Shown: positions 15,329-24,656 of the stretch, one piece after another
How the letters are laid out: every line of letters begins with the position of its first letter
Position numbering within the stretch: position 1 is the stretch's first letter
From: Chromatiales bacterium
GTDB taxonomy: Bacteria; Pseudomonadota; Gammaproteobacteria; Steroidobacterales; GCA-2729495
Direction: 5' to 3'
Assembly: GCA_024234935.1 (NCBI GenBank)
Contig: JACKNI010000001.1
Coordinates: 1,051,054 to 1,115,053, forward strand
DNA: 64,000 bases
Notes under the pieces: model-generated
Seen by the model: only the letters and a program-made list of their open reading frames with translations
The model's database searches: none
What the model was told of the DNA's origin: nothing
Translations under genes and position numbers: made by a program

Positions 15329-17989
15329 TCACAGTTCCTTCCGGATAACGCGGAAACCCGGCCTCGTGCGCACGGGGTCCTCGCGAAAACCCAGTGCGCG
15401 CGCAAGTTCAAGCATCCGCGTGTTTTCCGGCAGCACGCTTGCGACCAGCTCCCGGGTACCCTGCGCGCGCAAGGTCCGGATCAGCTTGTCCATCAGCAGT
15501 TCGCCGAGTCCTTCACCCTTGAGTTCGGAACGCACGATGATGCCGAATTCGGCCTCGCAGTTATCCGGGTCAGCCGTGGCGCGCACCACGCCGAGGGTCT
15601 GCTCCCGACCGTCCGGCCGGGGCGCCACGGCAATGAATGCCATTTCGCGGGCGTAATCGATCTGCGTCAGCCGGGCGAGCTCGCTGCGTTCAATGCTGCG
15701 CTTGCTGTAGAAGACACGCTGGCGCACATCCTCGGGATCCAGATGTGCGAGGAACTCGAGGTGCTGCGCCTCGTCTTCAGGACGGATCGGGCGCAGCGTG
15801 AGCGCACGCCCTTTCCAGTCCAGCGACTCGATCAGATGCGCCGGATAGGGGCGGATCGCGAAATTCAGCGCGCCCGCCGGTGCCGCCGCGCTGAGCCGGA
15901 TGCGGGCATCCAGCGCAATCGCACCTTCGTGATTGACGATCAGCGGATTGATGTCGATCTCGGCAATCGAGGCATTGTCGGCGAGCAACTGCGAGACGGC
16001 CATCAGGACCGCATACACGGCATGCAGGTCAGCCGGCGGGGTATCGCGAAAGCCCGTGAGCAGCCGGGCAACACGGGTACGCGCGACCAATGCGCGTGCC
16101 AGTGGCTGGTTCAGCGGCGGAAGCGCAATTGCCCGGTCAGCCAGCACCTCGACAGCAGTGCCACCCTGACCAAACAGGATCACCGGACCGAAAGCGTTGT
16201 CGATGCTCGCACCGACGATCAACTCCTGGGCATGTGCACGGCGGATCATCGCCTGCACCGTGAATCCCTCGATCCGCGCCGCTGGCCGCAGACGGCGTAC
16301 CCGCTGAAGCATCGCGGTGGCGCTGCGCTCTACATCCCCGGGATCGGCCAGATCGAGCGCGACGCCACCCACATCGGACTTGTGCGAGATGTCCTCGCTC
16401 AGGATCTTCAGCGCGACCGGAAAGCCAATGGAGATAGCAGCCTGCGCGGCATCAGCCGGATCGGCCGCCACGCTGCGCGTCGCGACGACAGGAATTGCGT
16501 AAGCCGAAAGTACCGCCTTGGCCTCCGGTTCGGTGAGCATGTCACGCCCACTGTCCAGAACCTTCCTGAACAATTCATCGACAGCATCGAAGTCCGCTGC
16601 CGGCACGCCTGGCGGCCGTACCGGTGCAGCCTCGATCAGCTGGGCCTGATTGCGCCTGTAGGTCGTGAGCATCGAGAAAGCGCGCACGGCCTGTTCCGGT
16701 GTCTCGTAGCCGGCGATGTCTGCTGCCTGGAAAATCGTGCGCGCTTCCGCAACCGACTCGTCACCCATCCAGCAGCCCATCACGCGCGGCGGGGACTGGC
16801 TGGCCAGCGGCACGAGCGCCCGCGCAATATCGGCACTTGGCACGATCGCAGTCGGCGCATGCATGAACAGCACCGCTCCCGCACCAGGGTCGGCATTGAG
16901 CGCCTCCAGTGCCTGGACATAGCGCTCCGCCGGTGCATCACCGATGATGTCTACCGGGTTGCCGCGCGACCAGTTGGCCGGCATCTGCGCGTCAAGCCTG
17001 GCCACAGTCGCGGGAGTCAGTTCGCACAGGTCCACACCCAGGTGGGCGGCATGGTCGGCAGCCATGACGCCAGCGCCACCCCCGTTGGTCAGGATCGCCA
17101 GTTGCTCACCGACGTTGTCCCGGAACCGCGCCAGCGTTTCGGCCGCGAGAAACAACTGCTGCATGGTATCGACACGCAACATGCCGGCGCGTGCGATGGC
17201 AGCGTCATATACGAGATCCGAGCCTGCGAGCGCACCAGTATGGGAAGCAGCGGCGCGCTGCCCCTGCGCCGAACGTCCGGACTTGACGACAATAACCGGC
17301 TTGTTGCGCGCCGCCCCTCGCGCCGCCGACATGAACTTGCGGGCTGCCTCAACCGACTCGATATAGAGCAGGATCGCTCGCGTGCGGGGATCGGTCGAGA
17401 GGTAGTCGAGCATGTCGCCGAAATCCACATCGGCGTGCTCACCGAGCGAGACCAGATGGGAAAAGCCAATGCGGCGCGATCGCGCCCAGTCAAGCATGGC
17501 GGTCATCAGCGCGCCGGACTGGGTGATGAAGGCCAGTTCACCCGGCAAGGCATCGATATGGGCAAAGCTGGCATTCAGACCGATGTGCGGTGACAACATG
17601 CCTATGCAGTTTGGCCCCAGGATCCGCAGCAGGTGCGGGCGTGCCGCATCCAGCATGGCCTGTTTCTGCCCGGCATCGAGCCCCGCGCTGAGAACCACGG
17701 CAGCGCGTACACCGAGTTTGCCGAGCCCGGCAATCAACCCGGGAACCACGGCAGGCGGTGTACAGATCAGCGCGAGATCCGGAACTTCCGGGAGATCGCC
17801 TGCCTGCGCAAAAACAGGTACACCGTCGAACTCCCGGTATTTCGGATTGACGGCAAAAATGCGGCCCTTGAAGCCATCCGCATGGAGGTTGCGCCAGACG
17901 GTAGCGCCAACGCTGGCCGGTCGCTGCGAGGCACCGAACACGGCGACCGACGCGGGATCAAACAACTGATCGAGGTGACGGATACTCAT
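15329..17989 (-). CDS. patZ: PatZ-type protein lysine acetyltransferase (ADP-forming acyl-CoA synthetase domain plus GNAT)
   Basis: 886 residues, the length of E. coli PatZ/YfiQ. Domain order is a CoA-binding Rossmann domain (FDPASVAVFGASQRPASVG), a succinyl-CoA-ligase-like domain, an ATP-grasp domain (VALKILSEDISHKSDVGGV) and a C-terminal GNAT domain (ALTLRPIRPEDE to RELVASVLPENTRMLELARALGF, with the acetyl-CoA loop SELKGEGLGELLM). The family acetylates lysines, notably acetyl-CoA synthetase, to control acetate use. ATG 17989 has GAAAGG upstream. The synthetase half is thought to be a non-catalytic sensor in PatZ. Confidence 0.92.
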   Translation of the reverse strand: MSIRHLDQLFDPASVAVFGASQRPASVGATVWRNLHADGFKGRIFAVNPKYREFDGVPVFAQAGDLPEVPDLALICTPPAVVPGLIAGLGKLGVRAAVVLSAGLDAGQKQAMLDAARPHLLRILGPNCIGMLSPHIGLNASFAHIDALPGELAFITQSGALMTAMLDWARSRRIGFSHLVSLGEHADVDFGDMLDYLSTDPRTRAILLYIESVEAARKFMSAARGAARNKPVIVVKSGRSAQGQRAAASHTGALAGSDLVYDAAIARAGMLRVDTMQQLFLAAETLARFRDNVGEQLAILTNGGGAGVMAADHAAHLGVDLCELTPATVARLDAQMPANWSRGNPVDIIGDAPAERYVQALEALNADPGAGAVLFMHAPTAIVPSADIARALVPLASQSPPRVMGCWMGDESVAEARTIFQAADIAGYETPEQAVRAFSMLTTYRRNQAQLIEAAPVRPPGVPAADFDAVDELFRKVLDSGRDMLTEPEAKAVLSAYAIPVVATRSVAADPADAAQAAISIGFPVALKILSEDISHKSDVGGVALDLADPGDVERSATAMLQRVRRLRPAARIEGFTVQAMIRRAHAQELIVGASIDNAFGPVILFGQGGTAVEVLADRAIALPPLNQPLARALVARTRVARLLTGFRDTPPADLHAVYAVLMAVSQLLADNASIAEIDINPLIVNHEGAIALDARIRLSAAAPAGALNFAIRPYPAHLIESLDWKGRALTLRPIRPEDEAQHLEFLAHLDPEDVRQRVFYSKRSIERSELARLTQIDYAREMAFIAVAPRPDGREQTLGVVRATADPDNCEAEFGIIVRSELKGEGLGELLMDKLIRTLRAQGTRELVASVLPENTRMLELARALGFREDPVRTRPGFRVIRKEL

Positions 17990-18069
17990 CGCATGCCTTT
18001 CATGCGGGTACGGCCGGCCAGCAGCCGGCCGACCCTGGCATGGCAAGGCTCACTCGCGAAAGGCGCCGT

Positions 18070-18270
18070 CTACTTCAGAACGAAGGTCACGCGCATGCGT
18101 ACGCGGTATTCGACGATGCTGCCCTTCTCGATAACCACTTCCTGATCCTGTATCCAGGCACCGGAGACATTGTCCAGGGTCTTTGTCGCCCGCTTGATGC
18201 CGTTTGTGATCGCATCCTCGAAGCTCTTCCGGGAGGTGCTCGTGAGTTCCGTGATCTTGGCAACGGTCAT
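18070..18270 (-). CDS. dodecin family flavin-storage protein
   Basis: 66 residues, typical of dodecin, which forms a hollow dodecamer binding flavins in pairs. The family sequence is evident: VAKITELTSTSRKSFEDAI, then ATKTLDNVSGAWIQDQEVVIEKG and the final beta strand YRVRMRVTFVLK. The tryptophan in GAWIQ is the flavin-stacking residue. AGGAG lies before the ATG. It stands alone between patZ and a metallopeptidase on the same strand. Confidence 0.95.
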   Translation of the reverse strand: MTVAKITELTSTSRKSFEDAITNGIKRATKTLDNVSGAWIQDQEVVIEKGSIVEYRVRMRVTFVLK

Positions 18271-18323
18271 GTTGGTATCTCCTCTTGGTCTTCTTGCTGT
18301 GATGCTTGTCGGAAATTCGGACC

Positions 18324-19184
18324 TTACAGCAAAGGCGCCGAGAACGTATCGCAGCTGCCGGGCTGTCCGCTTGCATAGCCTTTGCTGAACCAGCGTACCC
18401 GCTGTTCCGCGCTGCCGTGCGTAAACGAATCCGGACTGACATAGCCGCGCGACTGCATCTGCAGTCGGTCGTCACCGATGGCGCTCGCCGCAGCCAGGCC
18501 CTCGTCGATATCACCGGTCTCCAGCAGCTGCCGGCTGCGATCGGCGTGGTATGCCCAGATTCCGGCGAAACAGTCGGCCTGCAACTCGAGCCGGACCGAC
18601 AGGGCGTTCCCCTCGGCGTCGTCCCGGCCCTCCCGCGCTCTTTGTACCTTTGCCGAGGTACCGAGGAGATTCTGCACGTGGTGGCCGACCTCGTGGGCAA
18701 TCACATAGGCCTCGGCAAAATCACCGGGCGCGTTGAAACGGTCATGCAGATCCGCAAAGAAGGCCAGATCGATATAGACCTTGCTGTCACCTGGACAATA
18801 AAACGGCCCGACCGCAGCCGTAGCCATGCCACAGGCGGAACGCACCTGGCCAGAAAACAGCACGAGGGACGGTTCCTGATAGCGGCGGTTTGCTGCAGTG
18901 AACAACGCCTGCCAGGTATCCTCGGTATCGGCCAGCACCACCGAGACGAAATCGCGCATCGTGTCGGAAGCCTCCGGACTGCCGGAGGGCGCCTCCGCGC
19001 TGACCGAAGTGTCGCTGCCGGCCGGCATGTCCTGCAGCAGCAGGGACGGGTCAACCCCGAAGTAGATTGCGGCCAGCACCAGCGCCAGTGTCAGCAGCCC
19101 GCCGCCGCCGACCAGACCTGTGCGCATACCGCCGGTCCGCCGGTCTTCGATGTTGCTGCTTCGCCGACCTCGCTCCCAGCGCAC
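18324..19184 (-). CDS. neutral zinc metallopeptidase, YpfJ family
   Basis: 286 residues. One N-terminal membrane helix (GLVGGGGLLTLALVLAAIYFGV) anchors a large extracytoplasmic domain with the HEVGHH zinc site and the downstream LQADCFAGIWA glutamate ligand. The start MRWERGRRSSNIEDRRTGG is typical of the family. The start codon is GTG (19182-19184) with GAGGAT about eight bases upstream. The substrate is unknown. It overlaps nothing and is followed 53 bp later by dodecin. Confidence 0.93.
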   Translation of the reverse strand: MRWERGRRSSNIEDRRTGGMRTGLVGGGGLLTLALVLAAIYFGVDPSLLLQDMPAGSDTSVSAEAPSGSPEASDTMRDFVSVVLADTEDTWQALFTAANRRYQEPSLVLFSGQVRSACGMATAAVGPFYCPGDSKVYIDLAFFADLHDRFNAPGDFAEAYVIAHEVGHHVQNLLGTSAKVQRAREGRDDAEGNALSVRLELQADCFAGIWAYHADRSRQLLETGDIDEGLAAASAIGDDRLQMQSRGYVSPDSFTHGSAEQRVRWFSKGYASGQPGSCDTFSAPLL

Positions 19185-19217
19185 TGGCTATCCTCGCGGT
19201 TGCTTTGTCGAGTATAG

Positions 19218-19664
19218 ATGACAGCCAGAGCAGGATGGGTACAACGGATCGTGGAGTTCATGGCACAACCCGAAATGACCTACCGGTTACTCGCAGATCT
19301 GGTGCTTGCCGCCCATATCGCGCTTGTGGTGTTTGTCGTCGGGGGACTTGCACTGGTTGTCATCGGTAACCGGCGCAGCTGGCACTGGGTCAACGAGCTG
19401 TGGTTCAGGCTGATGCACCTGGCTGCGATCGCCACCATCATCGCGGAAAGCTGGCTGGGCCTGAACTGCCCTCTCACGACCCTGGAGATATGGCTGCGAA
19501 CCAAAGCCCGGACCACCACCTACAGCAGCGGTTTCATCGAACACTGGCTGCAGCAACTCCTGTACTACGACGCGCCGCCGTGGGTATTTACGACCGGCTA
19601 TACGCTGTTCGGCCTGCTCGTCGTGGCAACGTGGTGGTTCTTTCCGCCCGACCGGCGGCGATGA
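19218..19664 (+). CDS. DUF2784 membrane protein
   Basis: Up to 148 residues with three to four membrane helices (LLADLVLAAHIALVVFVVGG, LMHLAAIATIIAESWLGL and VFTTGYTLFGLLVVATWWFF). The conserved DUF2784 features ENW/ESW-LGLNCPLTTLE and the GFIEHWLQQLLYYDAP stretch are present. Function unknown. The start is uncertain: ATG 19218 gives the longest form, while ATG 19260 gives 134 residues, nearer the family length. Confidence 0.85.
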   Translation: MTARAGWVQRIVEFMAQPEMTYRLLADLVLAAHIALVVFVVGGLALVVIGNRRSWHWVNELWFRLMHLAAIATIIAESWLGLNCPLTTLEIWLRTKARTTTYSSGFIEHWLQQLLYYDAPPWVFTTGYTLFGLLVVATWWFFPPDRRR

Positions 19665-19793
19665 GGAATATCCCGCATTGCCTTCAAGACGCATTGCTCG
19701 TAAATTGCCGCGCGTGTAATCCTGCCTGTCAATGACACAGATCAGGTTTGCCGGCATAAATTCCTGGTCAACACTCCGTCACGGAGCCCTTTG

Positions 19794-21212
19794 ATGGACA
19801 AATCAAACACGTATAACGACGTCGTCGTCCGGCAGTTCTCCATCATGACGGTGGTCTGGGGTGTGGTCGGCATGCTAGTCGGCGTGATCATCGCCGCCCA
19901 GTTGATGTGGCCGGAGCTGAACTTCGACCTGCCGTGGACCACTTTCAGCCGGTTGCGGCCACTGCATACCAATGCGGTGATCTTTGCCTTCGGCGGCTCC
20001 GCACTCTTCGCCGCGTCCTACTACGTCGTGCAGCGCACCTGCCACGTGCGCCTGTATGCCGGATGGCTGGCGACATTCACCTTCTGGGGCTGGAACCTGG
20101 TCATCGTGCTGGCCGCCATCACCCTGCCGCTGGGCATGACCCAGGGCAAGGAATACGCCGAACTGATCTGGCCCATCGATGTACTGATCACCGTGGTGTG
20201 GGTTGCGTATGGCGTGGTGTTCTTCGGTACGCTGGCCAAGCGACGCGTACAGCACATCTATGTGGCGAACTGGTTCTTCGCTGCCTACATCATCACCATC
20301 GCAATCCTGCATGTCGTCAACTCGCTCGCGATCCCGGTAACGCTGAGCCTGTCGTACCCGATCTATGCCGGTATCGTCGATGCGATGGTGCAATGGTGGT
20401 ATGGCCACAATGCGGTGGGCTTTTTCCTCACGGCAGGCTTCCTCGGCATCATGTATTACTTCGTGCCGAAGCAGGCTGGCCGCCCGGTGTACTCCTACCG
20501 GCTGTCAGTCGTGCACTTCTGGGCCCTGATCGCCACCTACATGTGGGCAGGACCGCACCACCTGCACTACACGAGCCTGCCCGACTGGGCCCAGTCGGTA
20601 GGCATGGTCTTCTCGCTGGTGCTGCTGGCGCCGTCATGGGGCGGCATGATCAACGGCATCATGACGCTGTCCGGTGCCTGGGACAAACTGCGCACCGACC
20701 CGGTCCTCAAGTTCCTGATCGTCTCGCTGTCCTTCTACGGCATGTCGACCTTTGAAGGGCCGATGATGTCGATCAAGACTGTCAATGCCCTGTCGCACTA
20801 TACGGACTGGACCATCGGCCACGTGCATTCCGGTGCGCTCGGCTGGGTAGCAATGGTCACCTTCGGCTGCATGTACGCGCTGATCCCGCGCGTCTATGGC
20901 CGCACAGGCATGTACAGCACCAAAGCAATCGACCTGCACTTCTGGATCGCCACCATCGGCATCGTGCTGTATGTGGCTTCGATGTGGATTGCCGGCGTGA
21001 TGCAGGGACTGATGTGGCGCGCGGTCAACAGCGACGGCACCCTGACCTTCACCTTCATCGAGAGCCTGAAGGCCACCTATCCATACTATGCAGCACGACT
21101 GACGGGTGGCGTGATGTTCCTCAGCGGCGCCCTGATCATGGCCTGGAACACATGGAAGACAGTGGTCACCAGCGAACAACGCGTCGTACAGCCCGTCCTG
21201 GATCCGGCCTGA
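19794..21212 (+). CDS. ccoN: cbb3-type cytochrome c oxidase subunit I
   Basis: 472 residues, twelve membrane helices. CcoN holds heme b and the heme b3-CuB centre where oxygen is reduced to water with proton pumping. Histidine ligands are visible in RPLHTNAVIFAFG, WWYGHNAVGF, GPHHLHYT and HYTDWTIGHVHSGALGW. The ATG at 19794 is preferred over the TTG just before it; GGAG lies eight bases upstream. It heads an operon running to ccoS at 27779. A degenerate FNR-like sequence at 19732-19745 precedes it. Confidence 0.98.
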   Translation: MDKSNTYNDVVVRQFSIMTVVWGVVGMLVGVIIAAQLMWPELNFDLPWTTFSRLRPLHTNAVIFAFGGSALFAASYYVVQRTCHVRLYAGWLATFTFWGWNLVIVLAAITLPLGMTQGKEYAELIWPIDVLITVVWVAYGVVFFGTLAKRRVQHIYVANWFFAAYIITIAILHVVNSLAIPVTLSLSYPIYAGIVDAMVQWWYGHNAVGFFLTAGFLGIMYYFVPKQAGRPVYSYRLSVVHFWALIATYMWAGPHHLHYTSLPDWAQSVGMVFSLVLLAPSWGGMINGIMTLSGAWDKLRTDPVLKFLIVSLSFYGMSTFEGPMMSIKTVNALSHYTDWTIGHVHSGALGWVAMVTFGCMYALIPRVYGRTGMYSTKAIDLHFWIATIGIVLYVASMWIAGVMQGLMWRAVNSDGTLTFTFIESLKATYPYYAARLTGGVMFLSGALIMAWNTWKTVVTSEQRVVQPVLDPA

Positions 21213-21225
21213 GGAGCGCACGAAA

Positions 21226-21831
21226 ATGCGGCATGAAACGATCGAAAAATCCGCCGGCCTGCTGGGCATCCTGACCGCGCTGGCGATCAGCATCGGCGGC
21301 ATGGCGGAGATCGTGCCATTGATCATGTCACGCGAGGCCGTGGAGCCGGCACCAGGCGTGATGCCCTACACCGCCCTGCAACTCGAGGGACGGGACATCT
21401 ACGTCCGCGAGGGCTGCTATGGATGCCACTCACAGATGATCCGGCCATTTCGTGCCGAAACCGAGCGCTATGGCCACTACTCGCTGGCCGGCGAAGCCGT
21501 GTACGACCGGCCGTTCCAGTTCGGCTCCAAGCGCACCGGTCCTGATCTGGCGCGCGTCGGCGGCCGCTACACCGATCAGTGGCAGCGCGCACATCTGCAC
21601 AACCCGCGCGACCTGGTGCCTGAATCGAACATGCCGGGCTTTCCCTGGCTCAGCGAGAACACACTGGATGCCAGCCTCACGCCGATAAAGATGCAGCGGC
21701 TGCGGACCATCGGCGTGCCCTATACGGACGAGGACATCGCTGGCGCTTCCGCCCTCGTGGAGGGCAAGACCGAGATGGATGCGCTGGTCGCCTACCTGCA
21801 GGGCCTCGGCACAGCCGTCAAGGGCCGCTGA
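21226..21831 (+). CDS. ccoO: cbb3-type cytochrome c oxidase subunit II, monoheme
   Basis: 201 residues. An N-terminal helix (GLLGILTALAISIGGMAEIV) anchors a periplasmic domain with one c-type heme site CYGCH (residues 64-68) and the PGFPWLSEN segment near the methionine ligand. CcoO relays electrons from CcoP to CcoN. It starts 13 bases after ccoN and is followed by ccoQ after a single base. Confidence 0.97.
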   Translation: MRHETIEKSAGLLGILTALAISIGGMAEIVPLIMSREAVEPAPGVMPYTALQLEGRDIYVREGCYGCHSQMIRPFRAETERYGHYSLAGEAVYDRPFQFGSKRTGPDLARVGGRYTDQWQRAHLHNPRDLVPESNMPGFPWLSENTLDASLTPIKMQRLRTIGVPYTDEDIAGASALVEGKTEMDALVAYLQGLGTAVKGR

Positions 21832-21832
21832 C

Positions 21833-22003
21833 ATGGATCCCGGACTGCTGCGCGGCATCTTTACCGTCGTGATGCTGGTGCTGTTCATCGGCATCTGCTT
21901 CTGGGCGTACAGCAGCAGACAGAAGGCAACTTTCGATGCGGCGGCACAGTTGCCGCTGGAGCCGGACGACAAACCACCCGCGGATCCGGAAAACCGGTCC
22001 TGA
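21833..22003 (+). CDS. ccoQ: cbb3-type cytochrome oxidase subunit CcoQ/FixQ
   Basis: 56 residues: one membrane helix (IFTVVMLVLFIGICFWAYSS) then a charged cytoplasmic tail ending DDKPPADPENRS. CcoQ stabilises the interaction of CcoP with the CcoNO core. The start ATG 21833 begins one base after the ccoO stop. Confidence 0.93.
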   Translation: MDPGLLRGIFTVVMLVLFIGICFWAYSSRQKATFDAAAQLPLEPDDKPPADPENRS

Positions 22004-22033
22004 TATCGCTGAACTGGCGAGGAGCAAGCGTAG

Positions 22034-22966
22034 ATGAGCGGATTCTGGAATGCCTGGGTGTGGGTGCTGACGCTCGGCACACTGGCAGGCTGTCTGTGGC
22101 TGCTGCAGGCCCTGACGACCAAGCGCAAGGAGAAACGGCCCGAAGAGAAGAGCACCACGGGCCATGTCTGGGACGGCGATCTCGTGGAACTCAACAACCC
22201 GCTGCCGCGCTGGTGGCTGTGGCTGTTCTGGATCACCGGCATCTTCATGATCGTGTACCTGGTGATCTACCCCGGTCTCGGCAACTTCGCCGGTATCGGC
22301 GGCTGGAGCCAGAAAAGCCAGTACGAGGCGGAGATGGCCGCTGCCGAAAAGCGCTTCGGCAATGTCTTCGCTGCTTTTTCCGGCGTGCCGCTGCCGGAAC
22401 TCGAAGCCGATCCGGATGCGCTGCGGCTCGGGCGCAATATCTTCCTGAACCGTTGCTCCACCTGCCACGGCTCCGACGGCCGCGGCGCCAAGGGCTTCCC
22501 GAACCTCACCGACTCCGCCTGGCTGTGGGGCAATGCACCCGACACGATCATCGAAACCATAACCAACGGACGTACCGGCATGATGCCCGCCCTCGGCCCA
22601 GCACTCGGCGAACAGGGCGTGACCGAAGTCATCGCCTGGCTGCGTGCACTGCCGAAGCTGCCTGCATCTGCGCTGACCGATCCCGCAGGCCTTGCGCCCG
22701 ATGTGGCCGCTGGCCGGCAGAAATTCATGAGCTTCTGCATCGGATGCCACGGTGCCGACGCGAAAGGCAACCAGGTACTCGGCGCGCCGAATCTCACCGA
22801 CACTGACTGGCTGCATGGATCGACTGATGCCGATATCCGCGACGTACTCATGAAGGGCCGCACCAACCAGATGCCGGCCCAGCATGACTACCTGACGCCC
22901 GATCGTATCCGTGTGCTGGCTGCCTATGTGCTGAGCCTCGGCAACGGCGGTGGAGCACGGCCGTGA
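22034..22966 (+). CDS. ccoP: cbb3-type cytochrome c oxidase subunit III, diheme
   Basis: 310 residues. Two N-terminal helices (residues about 8-28 and 60-80) separated by a cytoplasmic loop containing VWDGDLVELNNPLPRWW, a CcoP signature, are followed by two cytochrome c domains with CSTCH (141-145) and CIGCH (235-239). CcoP accepts electrons from soluble cytochrome c. The stop TGA overlaps the GTG of the next gene. Confidence 0.97.
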   Translation: MSGFWNAWVWVLTLGTLAGCLWLLQALTTKRKEKRPEEKSTTGHVWDGDLVELNNPLPRWWLWLFWITGIFMIVYLVIYPGLGNFAGIGGWSQKSQYEAEMAAAEKRFGNVFAAFSGVPLPELEADPDALRLGRNIFLNRCSTCHGSDGRGAKGFPNLTDSAWLWGNAPDTIIETITNGRTGMMPALGPALGEQGVTEVIAWLRALPKLPASALTDPAGLAPDVAAGRQKFMSFCIGCHGADAKGNQVLGAPNLTDTDWLHGSTDADIRDVLMKGRTNQMPAQHDYLTPDRIRVLAAYVLSLGNGGGARP

Positions 22967-23271
22967 CCGAACAACCGGAGTTCCAGCCCGCTGATCCGGC
23001 GCCGCCACGACCGTGGAGCACGCGCGCCCAGGTGCTGGCTGCCGTGCTCTGGCCGTCGCTCCTCGCCGCCAGCTTCGCCACGATGCTTTTCTTCGCCTTT
23101 GTCGATCCTGGTCAGCTGCACGAGGGCTCTGCTGCCGAGATCGAAACTTCGCGCATGACGGCCTACGGCATCGCCTTCTTTTTTTTCTGGCTGATCGCCG
23201 CGCTCTCAAGTGCCGTCTCGATATACCTGATGCGCACCTCGCCCGGCTCTGCGCCGGGCGGGGATGACTGA
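22963..23271 (+). CDS. small two-helix membrane protein inside the cbb3 operon
   Basis: 102 residues with a proline-rich N-terminus (PEFQPADPAPPRPW) and two hydrophobic segments (VLAAVLWPSLLAASFATMLFFAF and GIAFFFFWLIAALSSAVSIYL). It has no heme or metal motif. It is embedded between ccoP (GTGA overlap) and ccoG (two bases), so it is certainly translated with the oxidase. I do not recognise a named family; an accessory role in oxidase assembly or stability is inferred from position only. Confidence 0.8.
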   Translation: MTEQPEFQPADPAPPRPWSTRAQVLAAVLWPSLLAASFATMLFFAFVDPGQLHEGSAAEIETSRMTAYGIAFFFFWLIAALSSAVSIYLMRTSPGSAPGGDD

Positions 23272-23273
23272 CC

Positions 23274-24656
23274 GTGAGCAGCAACGAGGTCGAAGTCGAA
23301 GCGCTGTACGCCAAGCGGGCGAAGATTCACGCTCGCGAGGTCAAGGGCTTCTTTGCGAATCTGCGCAAGACGGCGGTCATCGTACTGCTCGGCATCTACT
23401 ACCTTGCGCCCTGGCTGCGCTGGGGAACACGCCAGGCCATCCTGTTTGACCTGCCCGCGCGCCAGTTTCACATCCTGGGCCTGACGCTGTGGCCGCAGGA
23501 TTTCGTGTTCCTGTCCTGGCTGCTGATCATGGCCGCCCTGCTGCTGTTCTTTGCCACTACGGTCGCAGGCCGCGTCTGGTGCGGCTACGTCTGTCCGCAG
23601 ACCGTCTGGACCGAGATATTCGTCTGGATGGAACGACTCACCGAGGGCAACTTCAACCAGCGCATCAAGCTCGACAAGGCGCCGTGGTCGCCTGAAAAGA
23701 TCCTGCGCAAGAGCGCGAAGCAGATTCTATGGATCAGTTTCGCCGCATGGACAGGTTTTACCTTCGTCGGTTACTTCACGCCGATCCGTGAACTGGGTGT
23801 CTCGCTGCTGTCTTTTGATCTCGGCGGCTGGGAGACCTTCTGGATCTGCTTCTACAGTCTGGCCACCTACGGCAACGCCGGCGCACTGCGCGAACAGGTC
23901 TGCATCTACATGTGCCCCTATGCGCGCTTCCAGAGCGCCATGTTCGACCGCGATACGCTGATCGTCTCCTACGATCCGGCCCGCGGCGAACCGCGCGGCG
24001 GGCGGCAACGCGGCACCAGCGCTGCCGCGAACAAACTCGGCGACTGCATCGACTGCCGGATGTGCGTACAGGCCTGCCCGACCGGCATCGACATCCGCAA
24101 GGGCCTGCAATACGAGTGCATCACCTGCGCTGCATGCATCGATGCCTGCGATGTCGTGATGGACAAGGTCGGCTACCCGCGCGGACTGATCCGCTATACC
24201 ACCCAGAACGCCGTGCAGGGCAAGCCACAGCATATTCTCCGGCCGCGGGTCATCCTGTACGGCACCATCCTGTTGCTGCTGTTCGCCGGCTTCGTGATCA
24301 CGCTGGCCAACCGCGCCGCCGTGCGCCTTGATGTGATACGCGACAGAAACACGCTGTACCGCGAACTGCCGGACGGACAGATCGAAAACGTCTATCAACT
24401 GAAAATTCTCAACAAGGAGGATCATCCACGCAGCGTGCGCGTCAGCGTAACCGGACTCCCCGGTGCGCAGATCGAAACCGCACCGGCGGAAATCGATCTG
24501 GCCCCCGGCGCGCTGCTGGATGTCGTGGCGCGGATCAGCGTGGAGCGCAGCGCGGCGCCACAAGGCAGGGCCGATCTGAACATACGCGTGGAAGATGCCG
24601 TTGACGGCACGGTGCAGGCACAGCGCGACGCCCGATTCTTCGGTCCCCCGCAATGA
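23274..24656 (+). CDS. ccoG: cytochrome c oxidase accessory protein CcoG
   Basis: 460 residues, a polytopic iron-sulfur protein (FixG/RdxA family) implicated in reducing copper for the cbb3 CuB site. Visible are membrane helices, the WCGYVCPQTVWTE motif, two ferredoxin-type 4Fe-4S clusters (CIDCRMCVQACPTGIDI and CITCAACIDACDVVMDKV), and a C-terminal Ig-like domain. The start is GTG, two bases after the preceding stop. The stop overlaps the fixH start (ATGA). Confidence 0.97.
   Translation: MSSNEVEVEALYAKRAKIHAREVKGFFANLRKTAVIVLLGIYYLAPWLRWGTRQAILFDLPARQFHILGLTLWPQDFVFLSWLLIMAALLLFFATTVAGRVWCGYVCPQTVWTEIFVWMERLTEGNFNQRIKLDKAPWSPEKILRKSAKQILWISFAAWTGFTFVGYFTPIRELGVSLLSFDLGGWETFWICFYSLATYGNAGALREQVCIYMCPYARFQSAMFDRDTLIVSYDPARGEPRGGRQRGTSAAANKLGDCIDCRMCVQACPTGIDIRKGLQYECITCAACIDACDVVMDKVGYPRGLIRYTTQNAVQGKPQHILRPRVILYGTILLLLFAGFVITLANRAAVRLDVIRDRNTLYRELPDGQIENVYQLKILNKEDHPRSVRVSVTGLPGAQIETAPAEIDLAPGALLDVVARISVERSAAPQGRADLNIRVEDAVDGTVQAQRDARFFGPPQ

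Noticed and set aside
15101..17593. An 830-codon open frame antisense to patZ
   Set aside because: Same reason: the minus-strand PatZ is complete with all domains, and the antisense product has no recognisable motif.
19732..19745. FNR/ANR-like site ATGAC-ACAG-ATCAG before ccoN
   Set aside because: Seven of ten positions match TTGAT-N4-ATCAA, but the outer bases are wrong and the nearest -10-like CATAAA would place it too close to the start of transcription. Kept only as a remark.
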